Part shown: in pieces, positions 1 through 5,157 of the stretch
Position numbering within the stretch: the stretch's first letter is position 1
Layout: each line of letters begins with the position of its first letter
From: SIG588 sp964515215
GTDB taxonomy: Bacteria > Bacillota > Clostridia > Oscillospirales > Acutalibacteraceae
Assembly (NCBI GenBank): GCA_964515215.1
Contig: CAZESL010000125.1
Span: forward strand, 1 to 5,157
Length of the DNA stretch: 5,157 nt
Direction of reading: 5' to 3'
Made by a program: the position numbers and the translations under genes
The notes under the pieces: model-generated
What the model saw: the letters and a program-made list of their open reading frames with translations, nothing else
Told to the model about the DNA's origin: nothing
Database searches by the model: none

Positions 1-2
1 TT

Positions 3-281
3 ATTAAATCCCTACGAAGTGGTATAACCACCTATAAATTTTTAGATTTCAAATTCACATTGGTGCAAGCGGTGGAAATGAAAGATCCCACCACAATTCT
101 TCTTGTTTCCCTATTCCTTGGCGCTCTTGGCATTGATCGCTTTATGCTTGGCGACACCGGTCTCGGTGTTTTAAAGTTGTTGACCGGTGGCTGTTGCGGC
201 ATTATGGCACTGATAGATTGGTTTGTTGTTTCCAAGCGTGCCCGCGATATTAACTTCAATAAAATAATGTTGATGTTGTAA
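3..281 (+). CDS. TM2-domain membrane protein, 5'-truncated by window edge
   Basis: The frame is open from base 3, with no stop before TAA at 279-281, so 92 residues are visible and the true start lies to the left of the window. TTG at 60 and GTG at 63 are not convincing starts: neither has a Shine-Dalgarno sequence, and the family normally has an N-terminal stretch before the domain. The visible protein has the TM2 signature: a KDPTT stretch, a first hydrophobic helix (ILLVSLFLGALG), the G-x-D-R-F-x-x-G turn (GIDRFMLGD), a glycine-rich second helix (LGVLKLLTGGCCGIMALIDWF) and a basic tail ending NFNKIMLML. TM2 proteins are small two-helix inner-membrane proteins of largely unknown function. 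Codon use is visibly more AT-rich than in the leftward genes. It converges on the leftward operon and shares a terminator with it. The family is near certain; a specific function cannot be given. Confidence 0.87.
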   Translation: MKSLRSGITTYKFLDFKFTLVQAVEMKDPTTILLVSLFLGALGIDRFMLGDTGLGVLKLLTGGCCGIMALIDWFVVSKRARDINFNKIMLML

Positions 282-285
282 AACG

Positions 286-336
286 AAAACGAGCGGTTGT
301 CAAGTGTTTGGCAACCGCTCGTTTTTATTTTTCTTT
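286..336. terminator. Bidirectional intrinsic terminator between converging genes
   Basis: Bases 286-303 pair with 308-325: 18 consecutive pairs on the plus-strand RNA, including one G-U at 300/311, closing a GTGT tetraloop. The core CGAGCGGTTG/CAACCGCTCG is GC-rich. It is followed on the plus strand by TTTTTATTTTTCTTT (322-336), an excellent U-tract for ending the TM2 gene only a few bases after its stop. Read leftwards, the stem has one A-C mismatch and is followed by TTTTCGTTTT, so it can also end the long leftward operon. Confidence 0.93.
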
Positions 337-338
337 AT

Positions 339-404
339 CATCTTCACGACCGGTTCGGGGTCGGTGATGGCGGTGCACATGTCGGGCGCCATTTCCAACT
401 TTGC
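339..404 (-). pseudogene. Decayed duplicate of the yebC 3' region
   Basis: Bases 339-397 match 1514-1572 inside intact yebC at 55 of 59 positions, in the same orientation. Weaker similarity runs on to about 404. In the yebC frame it encodes 22 residues resembling the YebC stretch LEMVPDVYTAITDPELVVKM, with V to A, V to M, Y to C and L to P changes. The match stops sharply at the AT-rich terminator flank; the last 36 residues or so of YebC are absent, as is everything upstream. It lies between the hydrolase stop (426-428) and the shared terminator. By chance it continues in the hydrolase frame after that stop, as 41 open codons ending at TGA 300-302. No Shine-Dalgarno sequence precedes its internal ATG codons, so a translated product is unlikely. 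It is best read as a remnant of a duplication or insertion event. Confidence 0.85.
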
Positions 405-425
405 CTCCGGCGGGTGCTTTTTACA

Positions 426-1427
426 TTACAGACCAAGTTCGCGAATCTTTTCGGAAACGGCATGCCACGCGGGCTTATACACCCGCTCGCCGCCTTCGTC
501 GTTGCATTCGATGAAACCAAAATGCGCCTCGCCGTGGTACGAACCGTGCTCTTGCTCGAAATGCGGTTCGTCTAACAGTTCGTAGAAAATGATCGCCTTG
601 AAACGCGGCTCGTGCATATCGTACACCTTCTGAACGAAGGATGCCGTCCATTCCGCTTGCAACGCGTTGCGCGATTCGCGGTTGCGAACGATCTCCCGTT
701 TCGTCTCGTCCCAACGCTCGTGCAGGTTCATCCACTGGTTGGTCTCGCAGATCATAATGTCCGCATCGGGGATCGTCTTACACACGTCTGCCACGATCAG
801 GTCGATGGAGGAAAGTTCCTCGCCGTCGGAATACCAATCGATGCCGATCACGTCCCAACGGCACCCCTGCTCATACAAATGGTAGATCAGTGCGGTGTGC
901 CACCAACAGAAATTCTTGCCGGTCTTGGCCTCGGCATACCCTTTTTTCAACCCGCGCAGGGCACCGCGCATCGCATACAGGCACTTTTCGCACAGCACGC
1001 AATCGTACTCACCGAGTTCGCGTCCCATTTTTGCCGGAAGAACAATGTTGAAGATGTTGCCGTTTATGCACGCCACGTCAGTCTCGTTGAACACCTGATA
1101 AATATCCACTGCACCCGAGAGCGTCGCCGACAAATTCTCCATAAAGTTCTCGTAGAAAGCCTCGAGTTCTTCCAAAGATCTGTCCCAATCTTGCCACTCG
1201 CCGTAATGGTCAATACACAGGAGAAACTTCATCCCCCGCTCGTGACAGCCGTTCGCCATTTCGCGGATCTCGGCAATGGCTTCGGGAGTTTTGGCCGTGC
1301 TGTTGAAGCGGATGATCTTCATGCCCGCCGCCGCACAATCGTCCAGATTCCGCTTTTAGGTGGCGCGATAGGGCGCGTACGTACTGTTATGAGCGTTGAT
1401 GCCGACCATCATCTTGTCCGCCATCAT
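426..1427 (-). pseudogene. Clan GH-A-like glycoside hydrolase gene interrupted by an in-frame TAA
   Basis: Translation should start at ATG 1425-1427, two bases after the yebC stop and behind an AGGAAG-type ribosome site at 1435-1440. It gives a 23-residue peptide with a typical barrel strand (MVGINAH), then TAA at 1356-1358. The same frame continues without shift as KRNLDDCAAAG and then 298 residues from MKIIRF to TAA 426-428. In that part (numbered from Met at 1320-1322) the pattern is that of a (beta/alpha)8 retaining hydrolase: FNE79-80 as likely acid/base, GIDWYS at 160-165, ICE191-193 as likely nucleophile, IIFYELLDEP at 245-253, and HFGF with YKPAW near the end. GH53, GH39 and GH113 are the nearest types I can think of; family and substrate are unresolved. 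No signal peptide is seen, so a cytoplasmic enzyme is implied. The internal ATG at 1322 has no ribosome site and would drop the first barrel strand. Nonsense mutation is the simplest reading; sequencing error or stop readthrough is possible. Confidence 0.72.
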
Positions 1428-1429
1428 AC

Positions 1430-2167
1430 TCACTCTTCCTCTTCCGGGCGATCCCAGTTGTGCCACACGTTTTGCACGTCGTCGTTATCTTCCAGCACGT
1501 CGAGCAGTTTTTCCATCTTCACGACCAGTTCGGGGTCGGTGATGGCGGTGTACACGTCGGGCACCATTTCCAGTTCCGCCGACACGAAGGCATACCCCTT
1601 CGCTTCCAGCGCGTCGCGCACGGCGGAGAAATCATCGGGTTCGGTGGTGATCTCAAACACATCGCCGTCCGCCGCAAAATCCGCCGCACCCGCTTCAAGC
1701 GCGTCTTCCATCACCTGATCCTCGTCAAGGCCCTCCGCTTCGATGGCGATGACGCCCTTCTGATTAAACATAAAGGACACGCAACCGCTTTGACCGAGAT
1801 TCCCGCCGTATTTGTCGAAATAGTGACGGATATCGCCCGCCGTACGGTTGCGGTTGTCGGTCAGCGTTTCCACAATGACCGCAATGCCGCTGGGACCGTA
1901 GCCTTCATACTGCAACGCTTCCCAGTTCTCGCCGCCTTCGGTCGATGCTTTTTTGATCGCGCGTTCGATGTTATCGTTGGGCACGTTGTTCGCCTTTGCT
2001 TTGGCGATCGCGTCCTTCAGCTTGGAGTTGGCTGCGGGGTCGGCACCGCCGCCCTCTTTCACCGCCACGGCAAGCTCGCGAGCGATCTTGGTGAACACCT
2101 TGGCGCGCTGTCCGTCGGTCTTCTCCTTTTTACGTTTGATGTTGTTCCACTTGGAATGTCCGGACAT
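1430..2167 (-). CDS. yebC: YebC/TACO1-family translation factor
   Basis: The protein is 245 residues, the usual length. It opens with the family hallmark MSGHSKWNNIKRKKEKTDGQ, then RAKVFTKIARELAVAVKEGG and NVPNDNIERAIKKA, and has the central YEGYGPSGIAVIVETLTDNR and GGNLGQSGCVSFMF blocks. It ends with an acidic region containing LEDNDDVQNVWHNW. Proteins of this family were long annotated as transcriptional regulators. Later work on bacterial YebC-type proteins and on mitochondrial TACO1 points to relief of ribosome stalling at proline-rich stretches. The start is fixed by AAGGAG at 2177-2182, nine bases upstream of ATG. It follows ricT by 23 bases and is separated from the hydrolase gene by two, so it is co-transcribed with both. 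Part of its 3' end (1514-1572) is duplicated downstream at 339-397. The gene itself looks intact and all core motifs are conserved. Confidence 0.96.
   Translation of the reverse strand: MSGHSKWNNIKRKKEKTDGQRAKVFTKIARELAVAVKEGGGADPAANSKLKDAIAKAKANNVPNDNIERAIKKASTEGGENWEALQYEGYGPSGIAVIVETLTDNRNRTAGDIRHYFDKYGGNLGQSGCVSFMFNQKGVIAIEAEGLDEDQVMEDALEAGAADFAADGDVFEITTEPDDFSAVRDALEAKGYAFVSAELEMVPDVYTAITDPELVVKMEKLLDVLEDNDDVQNVWHNWDRPEEEE
1514..1572. repeat. Direct repeat, parent copy within yebC
   Basis: This segment of yebC is repeated at 339-397 in direct orientation with four mismatches in 59 bases. The copies are offset by 1175 bases. The hydrolase gene and the last 84 bases of yebC lie between them. 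Confidence 0.9.
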
Positions 2168-2190
2168 GGGTATTATCTCCTTTAATTATA

Positions 2191-3048
2191 TTATTCCTCT
2201 GTATTGGCTTCTTTGTTGTCACCTTGCGGGCGGCCGCCTGCCCGCACCGTCTTCACGGTGGAGACGGGCACGGTGATGGGCGGGGAATCGGGGGCCTTAT
2301 CCAGCCGCACCTTGAGCATACCCGTGAGCAAACTCACTTCGGTCACAACGCCGCGCCCCTCCTCGGTGATAACTGCCGAACCGTTCTTCGGGGTAGCGCG
2401 CAACAAGGATTCGTACGCCTCTTGCTCGTATTTTAAGCAACACATCAGTCGGCCGCAGGTACCCGAGATCTTGGTGGGATTCAAGGACAAGCCCTGCTCT
2501 TTTGCCATTTTGATGGACACCGGCTGGAAATCCGACAAAAACTCGGAACAGCAGAACGGGCGACCGCAAATGCCGAGCCCGCCCAGCATCTTCGCCTCGT
2601 CACGCACGCCGATCTGACGCAGTTCGATACGGATATGGAAGGAAGACGCCAGATCCTTCACCAATTCGCGGAAATCCACCCGCCCGTCGGCAGTGAAGTA
2701 AAACAGCAACTTTGAATTATCGAACGCGTATTCCGCATCCACCAGTTTCATATCGAGCTTGTGGGCTTCGATACGTTCCTGACACAACTTCATCGCGTGG
2801 CGGCGACGCACTTCGTTTTCCGCCAACTTCTTTTTATCCTGCTCGTTCGCAAGGCGCACCACAGGACGGAGCGGTTGCACCACCGTTTCATCCTCTACCG
2901 TGCGGTTCGGGATGCAGACAGTGCCGCATTCCGCACCGCGGGAGGTCTCCACAACCACGAGATCCCCCACCGCCAACGTGTGGCCTGCGGGATCGAAATA
3001 GTACGTTTTTCCTGCATCGCGAAAACGTACCCCTACAATGTATGCCAT
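2191..3048 (-). CDS. ricT: RicT (YaaT), PSP1-domain iron-sulfur protein of the RNA-processing complex
   Basis: The 285-residue protein is close to Bacillus YaaT in length and pattern. It starts MAYIVGVRFRDAGKTYYFDP, has a charged segment around residues 70-90 and then the PSP1 C-terminal domain. Two cysteine clusters stand out: CGRPFCC at 161-167 and CGRLMCC at 198-204. In B. subtilis RicT works with RicA and RicF in a complex carrying [4Fe-4S] clusters that aids RNase Y-dependent mRNA maturation and affects competence, sporulation and biofilm formation. The conserved cysteines argue that cluster binding is kept here. Neither ricA nor ricF is in the window. The start has AAGGAG at 3055-3060, six bases upstream of ATG. 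The gene follows holB by 21 bases, the usual Firmicutes pairing. The hydrophilic tail after about residue 270 is poorly conserved and probably disordered. Confidence 0.95.
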   Translation of the reverse strand: MAYIVGVRFRDAGKTYYFDPAGHTLAVGDLVVVETSRGAECGTVCIPNRTVEDETVVQPLRPVVRLANEQDKKKLAENEVRRRHAMKLCQERIEAHKLDMKLVDAEYAFDNSKLLFYFTADGRVDFRELVKDLASSFHIRIELRQIGVRDEAKMLGGLGICGRPFCCSEFLSDFQPVSIKMAKEQGLSLNPTKISGTCGRLMCCLKYEQEAYESLLRATPKNGSAVITEEGRGVVTEVSLLTGMLKVRLDKAPDSPPITVPVSTVKTVRAGGRPQGDNKEANTEE

Positions 3049-3069
3049 AGTAATCTCCTTATCGTTTTA

Positions 3070-4059
3070 TCAATCCCGACCTGCGGCGGTGCGCAGGCGG
3101 GCGCTTATCATGGTCAAAAGCAAGGTGTGATTGATGTTGCGGCGACGCGTCTGTTGCAACTGCCGCACCGCTTCCACCAACGCGGCAAGACGCGCGGGAG
3201 ATAGCTGTGATGCCAACATTACCGCCGTCTCGGATACGGGACGCACCCGTACCCCTTGCGAATATGCCAGTGCATCGCGAAACAACAGTACCAGTGCCGC
3301 AAGCACGTCATCGGTCAACGTCTTATCCTTTTGGTCCAGCGGGGCGAGCGCTGTCATCAGCGCCCATTCCTGCGGTGCGACCACCGCCGCCGCGATCGCA
3401 TCCGAAAGGGTGCGTATCCTGGACAATCCGTCCCCCTGCATCGCCTGCAACACGCGACCGAGGCAGCCGTCGTACAGCGCGACGGCCTCTTTCAATTCCG
3501 CCTCGCCCGCTTCGGGCAGACGTGCGTGCAACCACGGCAAGGCTTCCGCTTCGCTCACCCCGTGCAACGACACGCACACCGTACGGGACTGCACCGTTGG
3601 CAGTAACAGCGACCGATTTTCACACGTCAGCATAAACAAGAGACGGGGCGGCGGCTCTTCCAATATTTTAAGCAACGCGTTTTGTGCCTGGGGCGTCATG
3701 CCGTCCGCACCGCACAGGATCATCACACGGCGCGGTGCCTCGTTCGGCAACACATACGCCCGCTCGCGCAGATCACGCACCACGTCAATATGAAAGGAAC
3801 GCGCGGCACCGTCGCCGCCGAGTTCCTCAATATCGGGATGGCCGCCGCCGAGCGCCTTGTGGCACGCGGGACACACCCCGCAAGGGCGCTCGCCCGCACT
3901 CTCGCAGACAGCGGCCGCAGCAAGGCGGCGCGCCAGCGTGCGCCGTCCGCTCCCCGCGGCACCTTCGATCAACAGCGCGTGCGGAAACTGCCCCCGCGCC
4001 GTATAGGACGAGAGCAAGGCCTTCGTATCCTCGTTACCGATAAAATCCCCGAACTGCAT
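3070..4059 (-). CDS. holB: DNA polymerase III delta' subunit (clamp-loader)
   Basis: The 329 residues form an AAA+ clamp-loader subunit. The N-terminus reads FGDFIGNEDTKALL, followed by HALLIEGAAGSGRRTLA as Walker A (about 28-43). A zinc module has cysteines at 52, 60, 63 and 66. Next come DVVRDLRE, the VMILCGADGMTPQAQNALLKILEEPP block (112-137, Walker B region) and SRT at 158-160, the site of the SRC arginine-finger motif. The C-terminal third is a variable helical region. The delta' subunit helps load the beta sliding clamp on DNA. The Walker A lysine is replaced by arginine, so ATP binding may be weak or absent, which is known for delta' in some bacteria. The start ATG overlaps the darA stop by one base (TGATG) and has no clear Shine-Dalgarno sequence, so it probably depends on translational coupling. 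Its place between darA and ricT matches the Firmicutes order. Confidence 0.95.
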   Translation of the reverse strand: MQFGDFIGNEDTKALLSSYTARGQFPHALLIEGAAGSGRRTLARRLAAAAVCESAGERPCGVCPACHKALGGGHPDIEELGGDGAARSFHIDVVRDLRERAYVLPNEAPRRVMILCGADGMTPQAQNALLKILEEPPPRLLFMLTCENRSLLLPTVQSRTVCVSLHGVSEAEALPWLHARLPEAGEAELKEAVALYDGCLGRVLQAMQGDGLSRIRTLSDAIAAAVVAPQEWALMTALAPLDQKDKTLTDDVLAALVLLFRDALAYSQGVRVRPVSETAVMLASQLSPARLAALVEAVRQLQQTRRRNINHTLLLTMISARLRTAAGRD

Positions 4060-4379
4060 CAGAGTTTCTCAAACCGTTCGACATCCAGCACGAACACCGT
4101 TGCACCGCCGACCGTAACCTCGACGGGGAAAGCCGCCGCGTGCATCGCGCCGTACGTGGCGCCCGACACCAGTTGGGTGCGACGCTTGGAATGCTTGCCC
4201 ACGATCTCGATAACTTCGTCCACCTTTTCCTCCTCCGTACCGATGAGGAACGTGGTGTTACCCGCCTTCAGGAAGCCGCCTGTGGTCGCCAGTTTGGTGG
4301 CGAAGAAGCCCGCCTCCATCACGGCATCCGCCACGCGGGCCGCATCATCGTGATTGACGATCGCCATAATCAGTTTCAT
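4059..4379 (-). CDS. darA: Cyclic-di-AMP receptor, PII-like (DarA/PstA/YaaQ)
   Basis: The 106-residue protein aligns end to end with B. subtilis DarA. It has the MKLIMAIVNHDDA start, the block TKLATTGGFLKAGNTTFLIG (28-47) and the C-terminal PVEVTVGGATVFVLDVERF. Residues reported to touch c-di-AMP in Staphylococcus PstA (T28, F36, L37, N41, G47) sit at the same numbers, so ligand binding is likely kept. The stretch between RRTQLV and FPVEV, the large flexible B-loop, is a few residues shorter than in Bacillus. The protein is a cytosolic trimer in known relatives; its downstream target is unsettled. The start is supported by an AAGGGGG site at 4387-4393 that overlaps the queT stop codon, seven bases from ATG. 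It lies 12 bases after queT and overlaps holB by one base. Confidence 0.95.
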   Translation of the reverse strand: MKLIMAIVNHDDAARVADAVMEAGFFATKLATTGGFLKAGNTTFLIGTEEEKVDEVIEIVGKHSKRRTQLVSGATYGAMHAAAFPVEVTVGGATVFVLDVERFEKL

Positions 4380-4391
4380 AAAGGTACCCCC

Positions 4392-4895
4392 TTATTTAAA
4401 ATGCTTGTTTTTACGCAACACAGCGGCAAGCAACAATCCACCGCCGACGCACGCAACCAGTTGCCCTGCCCCCACTTGAAGAGCAAAGAGCCAAAACGCA
4501 CCCGCATTACCTGCCGCAAAAGCGCATTCCGCCCCGATGACCACCGCGTTGAACAGCACAGGCGGTAAGGTGGCAAGCCACGGCAGCCCCTTCACCGTCA
4601 CACGGCGAAGCGCACGGGTCGCGAGCGCTGCCGCCAACGTCGTGAGCGTGCCGAACAGCCAATCCCATGCACCGACCGCGCCGCCTGCAAGCAGGTTGGC
4701 GATCAGACATCCCACCGTGAGCCCCGGAATCGCCGACGGGATAAATGCGGGAAGGATAGTCAATGCTTCGGCAATACGCACCTGCACCGCACCGTAACTG
4801 ATGGGGGCAAACACCAAGCACAGAGCCGCGTACATACCGCCGATGATGCCCGCTTCGGTCAAATACCGCAAGGGGCGCGTTTCGTTCGTTTTCAT
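4392..4895 (-). CDS. queT: QueT-type queuosine-precursor transporter (ECF S component)
   Basis: This is a 167-residue, highly hydrophobic protein with about five to six predicted helices and a basic end (RKNKHFK). Family hallmarks are APISYGAVQVRIAEALTILP near residues 28-50, IPGLTVGCLIANLLAGG following it, then DWLFGTLTTLAAALATR, LPPVLFNAVVIGAE and a last helix LQVGAGQLVACVGGGLLLA. QueT proteins are the membrane substrate-binding parts of energy-coupling-factor importers for queuosine precursors such as preQ1 or queuine; the shared ATPase and T component must be encoded elsewhere. I chose ATG 4893-4895 because GGAGG at 4904-4908 is eight bases upstream. A TTG two codons earlier is only two bases from that site and is unlikely. 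It is the first gene of the operon, preceded by a structured leader and a strong promoter. The exact substrate is inferred from family membership. Confidence 0.92.
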   Translation of the reverse strand: MKTNETRPLRYLTEAGIIGGMYAALCLVFAPISYGAVQVRIAEALTILPAFIPSAIPGLTVGCLIANLLAGGAVGAWDWLFGTLTTLAAALATRALRRVTVKGLPWLATLPPVLFNAVVIGAECAFAAGNAGAFWLFALQVGAGQLVACVGGGLLLAAVLRKNKHFK

Positions 4896-4903
4896 ATTCA
4901 ATT

Positions 4904-4908
4904 CCTCC
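4904..4908 (-). promoter_or_regulatory. Ribosome binding site of queT
   Basis: GGAGG on the minus strand, eight bases before ATG 4895. Its spacing favours that ATG over the in-frame TTG at 4899-4901. It directly follows the A-rich 3' tail of the leader structure, so folding of the leader could control its access. Confidence 0.85.
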
Positions 4909-4989
4909 GTAGTTTTGATTTGAGCAAGACCGCAAGCGGTCTCACTCGGTCAGGATGGTTTCGAACTGACCGCAGGAAATACTCCTGCA
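4904..4989 (-). promoter_or_regulatory. Structured queT leader, candidate preQ1-type riboswitch
   Basis: From the predicted start near 4989 the RNA can form three hairpins with no unpaired bases between them. They are C (4983-4988 with 4972-4977, 5-nt loop), B (4966-4971 with 4948-4953, GGUCAG/CUGACC, loop UUCGAAACCAUC) and A (4936-4942 with 4927-4933, where CUUG can form the tetraloop, extended by GAG/CUC at 4945-4947 and 4922-4924). An A-rich tail (AAAUCAAAACUAC) leads directly into GGAGG. The order of 5' hairpin, main hairpin with a wide loop, embedded hairpin and Shine-Dalgarno tail resembles class II preQ1 riboswitches; UUCG of loop B could pair with CGGA of the ribosome site as a pseudoknot (one pair is G-U). 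The tail also recalls class I. Position before queT supports a queuosine-precursor sensor. The hairpins are seen directly; class and ligand are inference. There is no U-tract, so control would be translational. Confidence 0.5.
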
Positions 4990-4995
4990 ACTATA

Positions 4996-5024
4996 ATGAT
5001 ACACTTCCCGCGTGGGTTTGTCAA
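4996..5024 (-). promoter_or_regulatory. Sigma-A-type promoter of the queT operon
   Basis: On the minus strand there is a perfect -35 TTGACA (5019-5024), a 17-base spacer and -10 TATCAT (4996-5001), one base from consensus. Transcription should start near 4989, immediately before the first leader hairpin. No other good promoter is obvious in the short gaps downstream, so it probably serves the whole leftward cluster. Confidence 0.85.
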
Positions 5025-5058
5025 GGTTTCGCCTTTTCTTTTATAAGGAAAAAATATG

Positions 5059-5087
5059 TTGAAAAGCAATTAAAAAAATGATATACT
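5059..5087 (+). promoter_or_regulatory. Sigma-A-type promoter of the rightward gene
   Basis: -35 TTGAAA (5059-5064), a 17-base A-rich spacer and -10 TATACT (5082-5087). The predicted start near 5094 leaves a leader of only about 15 bases, just enough for the ribosome site. It is divergent from the queT promoter, with 34 bases between the two -35 boxes. Confidence 0.8.
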
Positions 5088-5094
5088 GGGGCCA

Positions 5095-5101
5095 AAGGGG
5101 G
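5095..5101 (+). promoter_or_regulatory. Ribosome binding site deciding a GTG start
   Basis: AAGGGGG, seven bases before GTG 5109-5111. No ATG is available in frame after the upstream stop TGA at 5079-5081, so this site fixes the GTG as the start. Confidence 0.75.
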
Positions 5102-5108
5102 CGATACC

Positions 5109-5157
5109 GTGCGAGAATACCGTTTGATCCGTTCGAAGCGCAAGACGGTCGCGTTGC
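5109..5157 (+). CDS. YgjP-like (DUF45) metallopeptidase, N-terminal fragment
   Basis: Only 16 residues are visible before the right edge: GTG-initiated MREYRLIRSKRKTVAL. The pattern of a tyrosine and hydrophobic pair followed by RSKRKTVAL is typical of the first beta strand of YgjP-like (DUF45, gluzincin-fold) metallopeptidases, which normally continue with a VRAP motif and later an HELxH zinc site; neither can be checked here. Promoter, ribosome site and start are all well spaced, so this is a real gene start. The family call rests on a short sequence and is moderate. The gene is divergent from queT and probably not functionally tied to it. Confidence 0.6.
   Translation, partial: MREYRLIRSKRKTVAL

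Noticed and set aside
426..1322. Internal ATG at 1322 as the true hydrolase start
   Set aside because: It has no Shine-Dalgarno sequence and would lose the first barrel strand. A well-spaced start with a ribosome site exists at 1427 in the same frame.
612..1718. Long rightward open frame of 368 codons
   Set aside because: It is antisense to the hydrolase and yebC genes and crosses their junction. Its protein is low-complexity and histidine- or serine-rich, with no recognisable domain, as expected for a shadow of GC-rich coding DNA.
1460..2185. Rightward open frame of 241 codons opposite yebC
   Set aside because: It mirrors yebC almost exactly, is rich in His, Phe and Val as antisense shadows often are, and has no ribosome site.
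4896..4901. TTG at 4899-4901 as the queT start
   Set aside because: It is only two bases from the GGAGG site; ATG 4895 is at the normal distance of eight.
4922..4947. Hairpin in the queT leader as an intrinsic terminator
   Set aside because: It is followed on the minus strand by AAAUCAAAAC rather than a U-tract, and on the plus side by no U-run either.
4904..4989. Straight assignment of the leader to preQ1 class I
   Set aside because: The tail AAAACUA before the ribosome site is similar, but the loop of hairpin B has no UAG to pair with CUA, and an extra hairpin separates stem and tail.
5034..5052. Imperfect inverted repeat TTTTC/GAAAA between the divergent promoters
   Set aside because: Five-base AT-rich arms are expected by chance in such sequence; not enough to call an operator.
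1..5157. CRISPR arrays, tRNA or rRNA genes, transposases, defence systems
   Set aside because: I found no periodic repeats, cloverleaf, rRNA-like segment or transposase or nuclease motifs on either strand.

Overview
The window looks like a piece of a Clostridia-type (Firmicutes/Bacillota) chromosome, probably from a gut-type Oscillospirales-like lineage. The case rests on gene content: the c-di-AMP receptor DarA, DNA polymerase III delta' and the Fe-S protein RicT lie together on one strand, as in the Bacillus yaaQ-holB-yaaT neighbourhood, with a QueT-type queuosine-precursor transporter at the head. The coding DNA is fairly GC-rich, while promoters and leaders are AT-rich. The lineage is an inference; no rRNA or other marker is present.

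Layout, left to right. A 5'-truncated TM2-domain membrane protein runs rightwards off the left edge and ends at 281. It is followed by an 18-bp-stem intrinsic terminator at 286-336 that can work in both directions. Everything from 339 to 4895 is then read leftwards. In transcription order this is queT, darA, holB, ricT, yebC and a clan-A-type glycoside hydrolase gene that carries an in-frame TAA 23 codons after its start. A decayed copy of the 3' part of yebC sits between the hydrolase gene and the terminator. Gaps inside the cluster are 12, -1, 21, 23 and 2 bases, so it is very probably one operon. It is served by a clear sigma-A-type promoter at 4996-5024 and a leader of about 90 nt with three back-to-back hairpins. 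That leader is a candidate preQ1-type riboswitch. At the right edge a divergent promoter and a GTG start begin a YgjP-like (DUF45) metallopeptidase gene that runs out of the window.

How the genes fit together: holB is replication, ricT is RNA processing, yebC is translation, darA is second-messenger sensing and queT is precursor uptake for the modified tRNA base queuosine. They are housekeeping genes probably co-transcribed under a leader that may sense a queuosine precursor. The hydrolase gene at the operon's end looks like an added cargo gene. It lies between direct repeats of the yebC 3' region and appears to be decaying. I see no CRISPR array, transposase, tRNA, rRNA or defence system. 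No stretch longer than 300 bases lacks a gene. The parts most worth a second look are the queT leader and the duplicated yebC end with the interrupted hydrolase gene.
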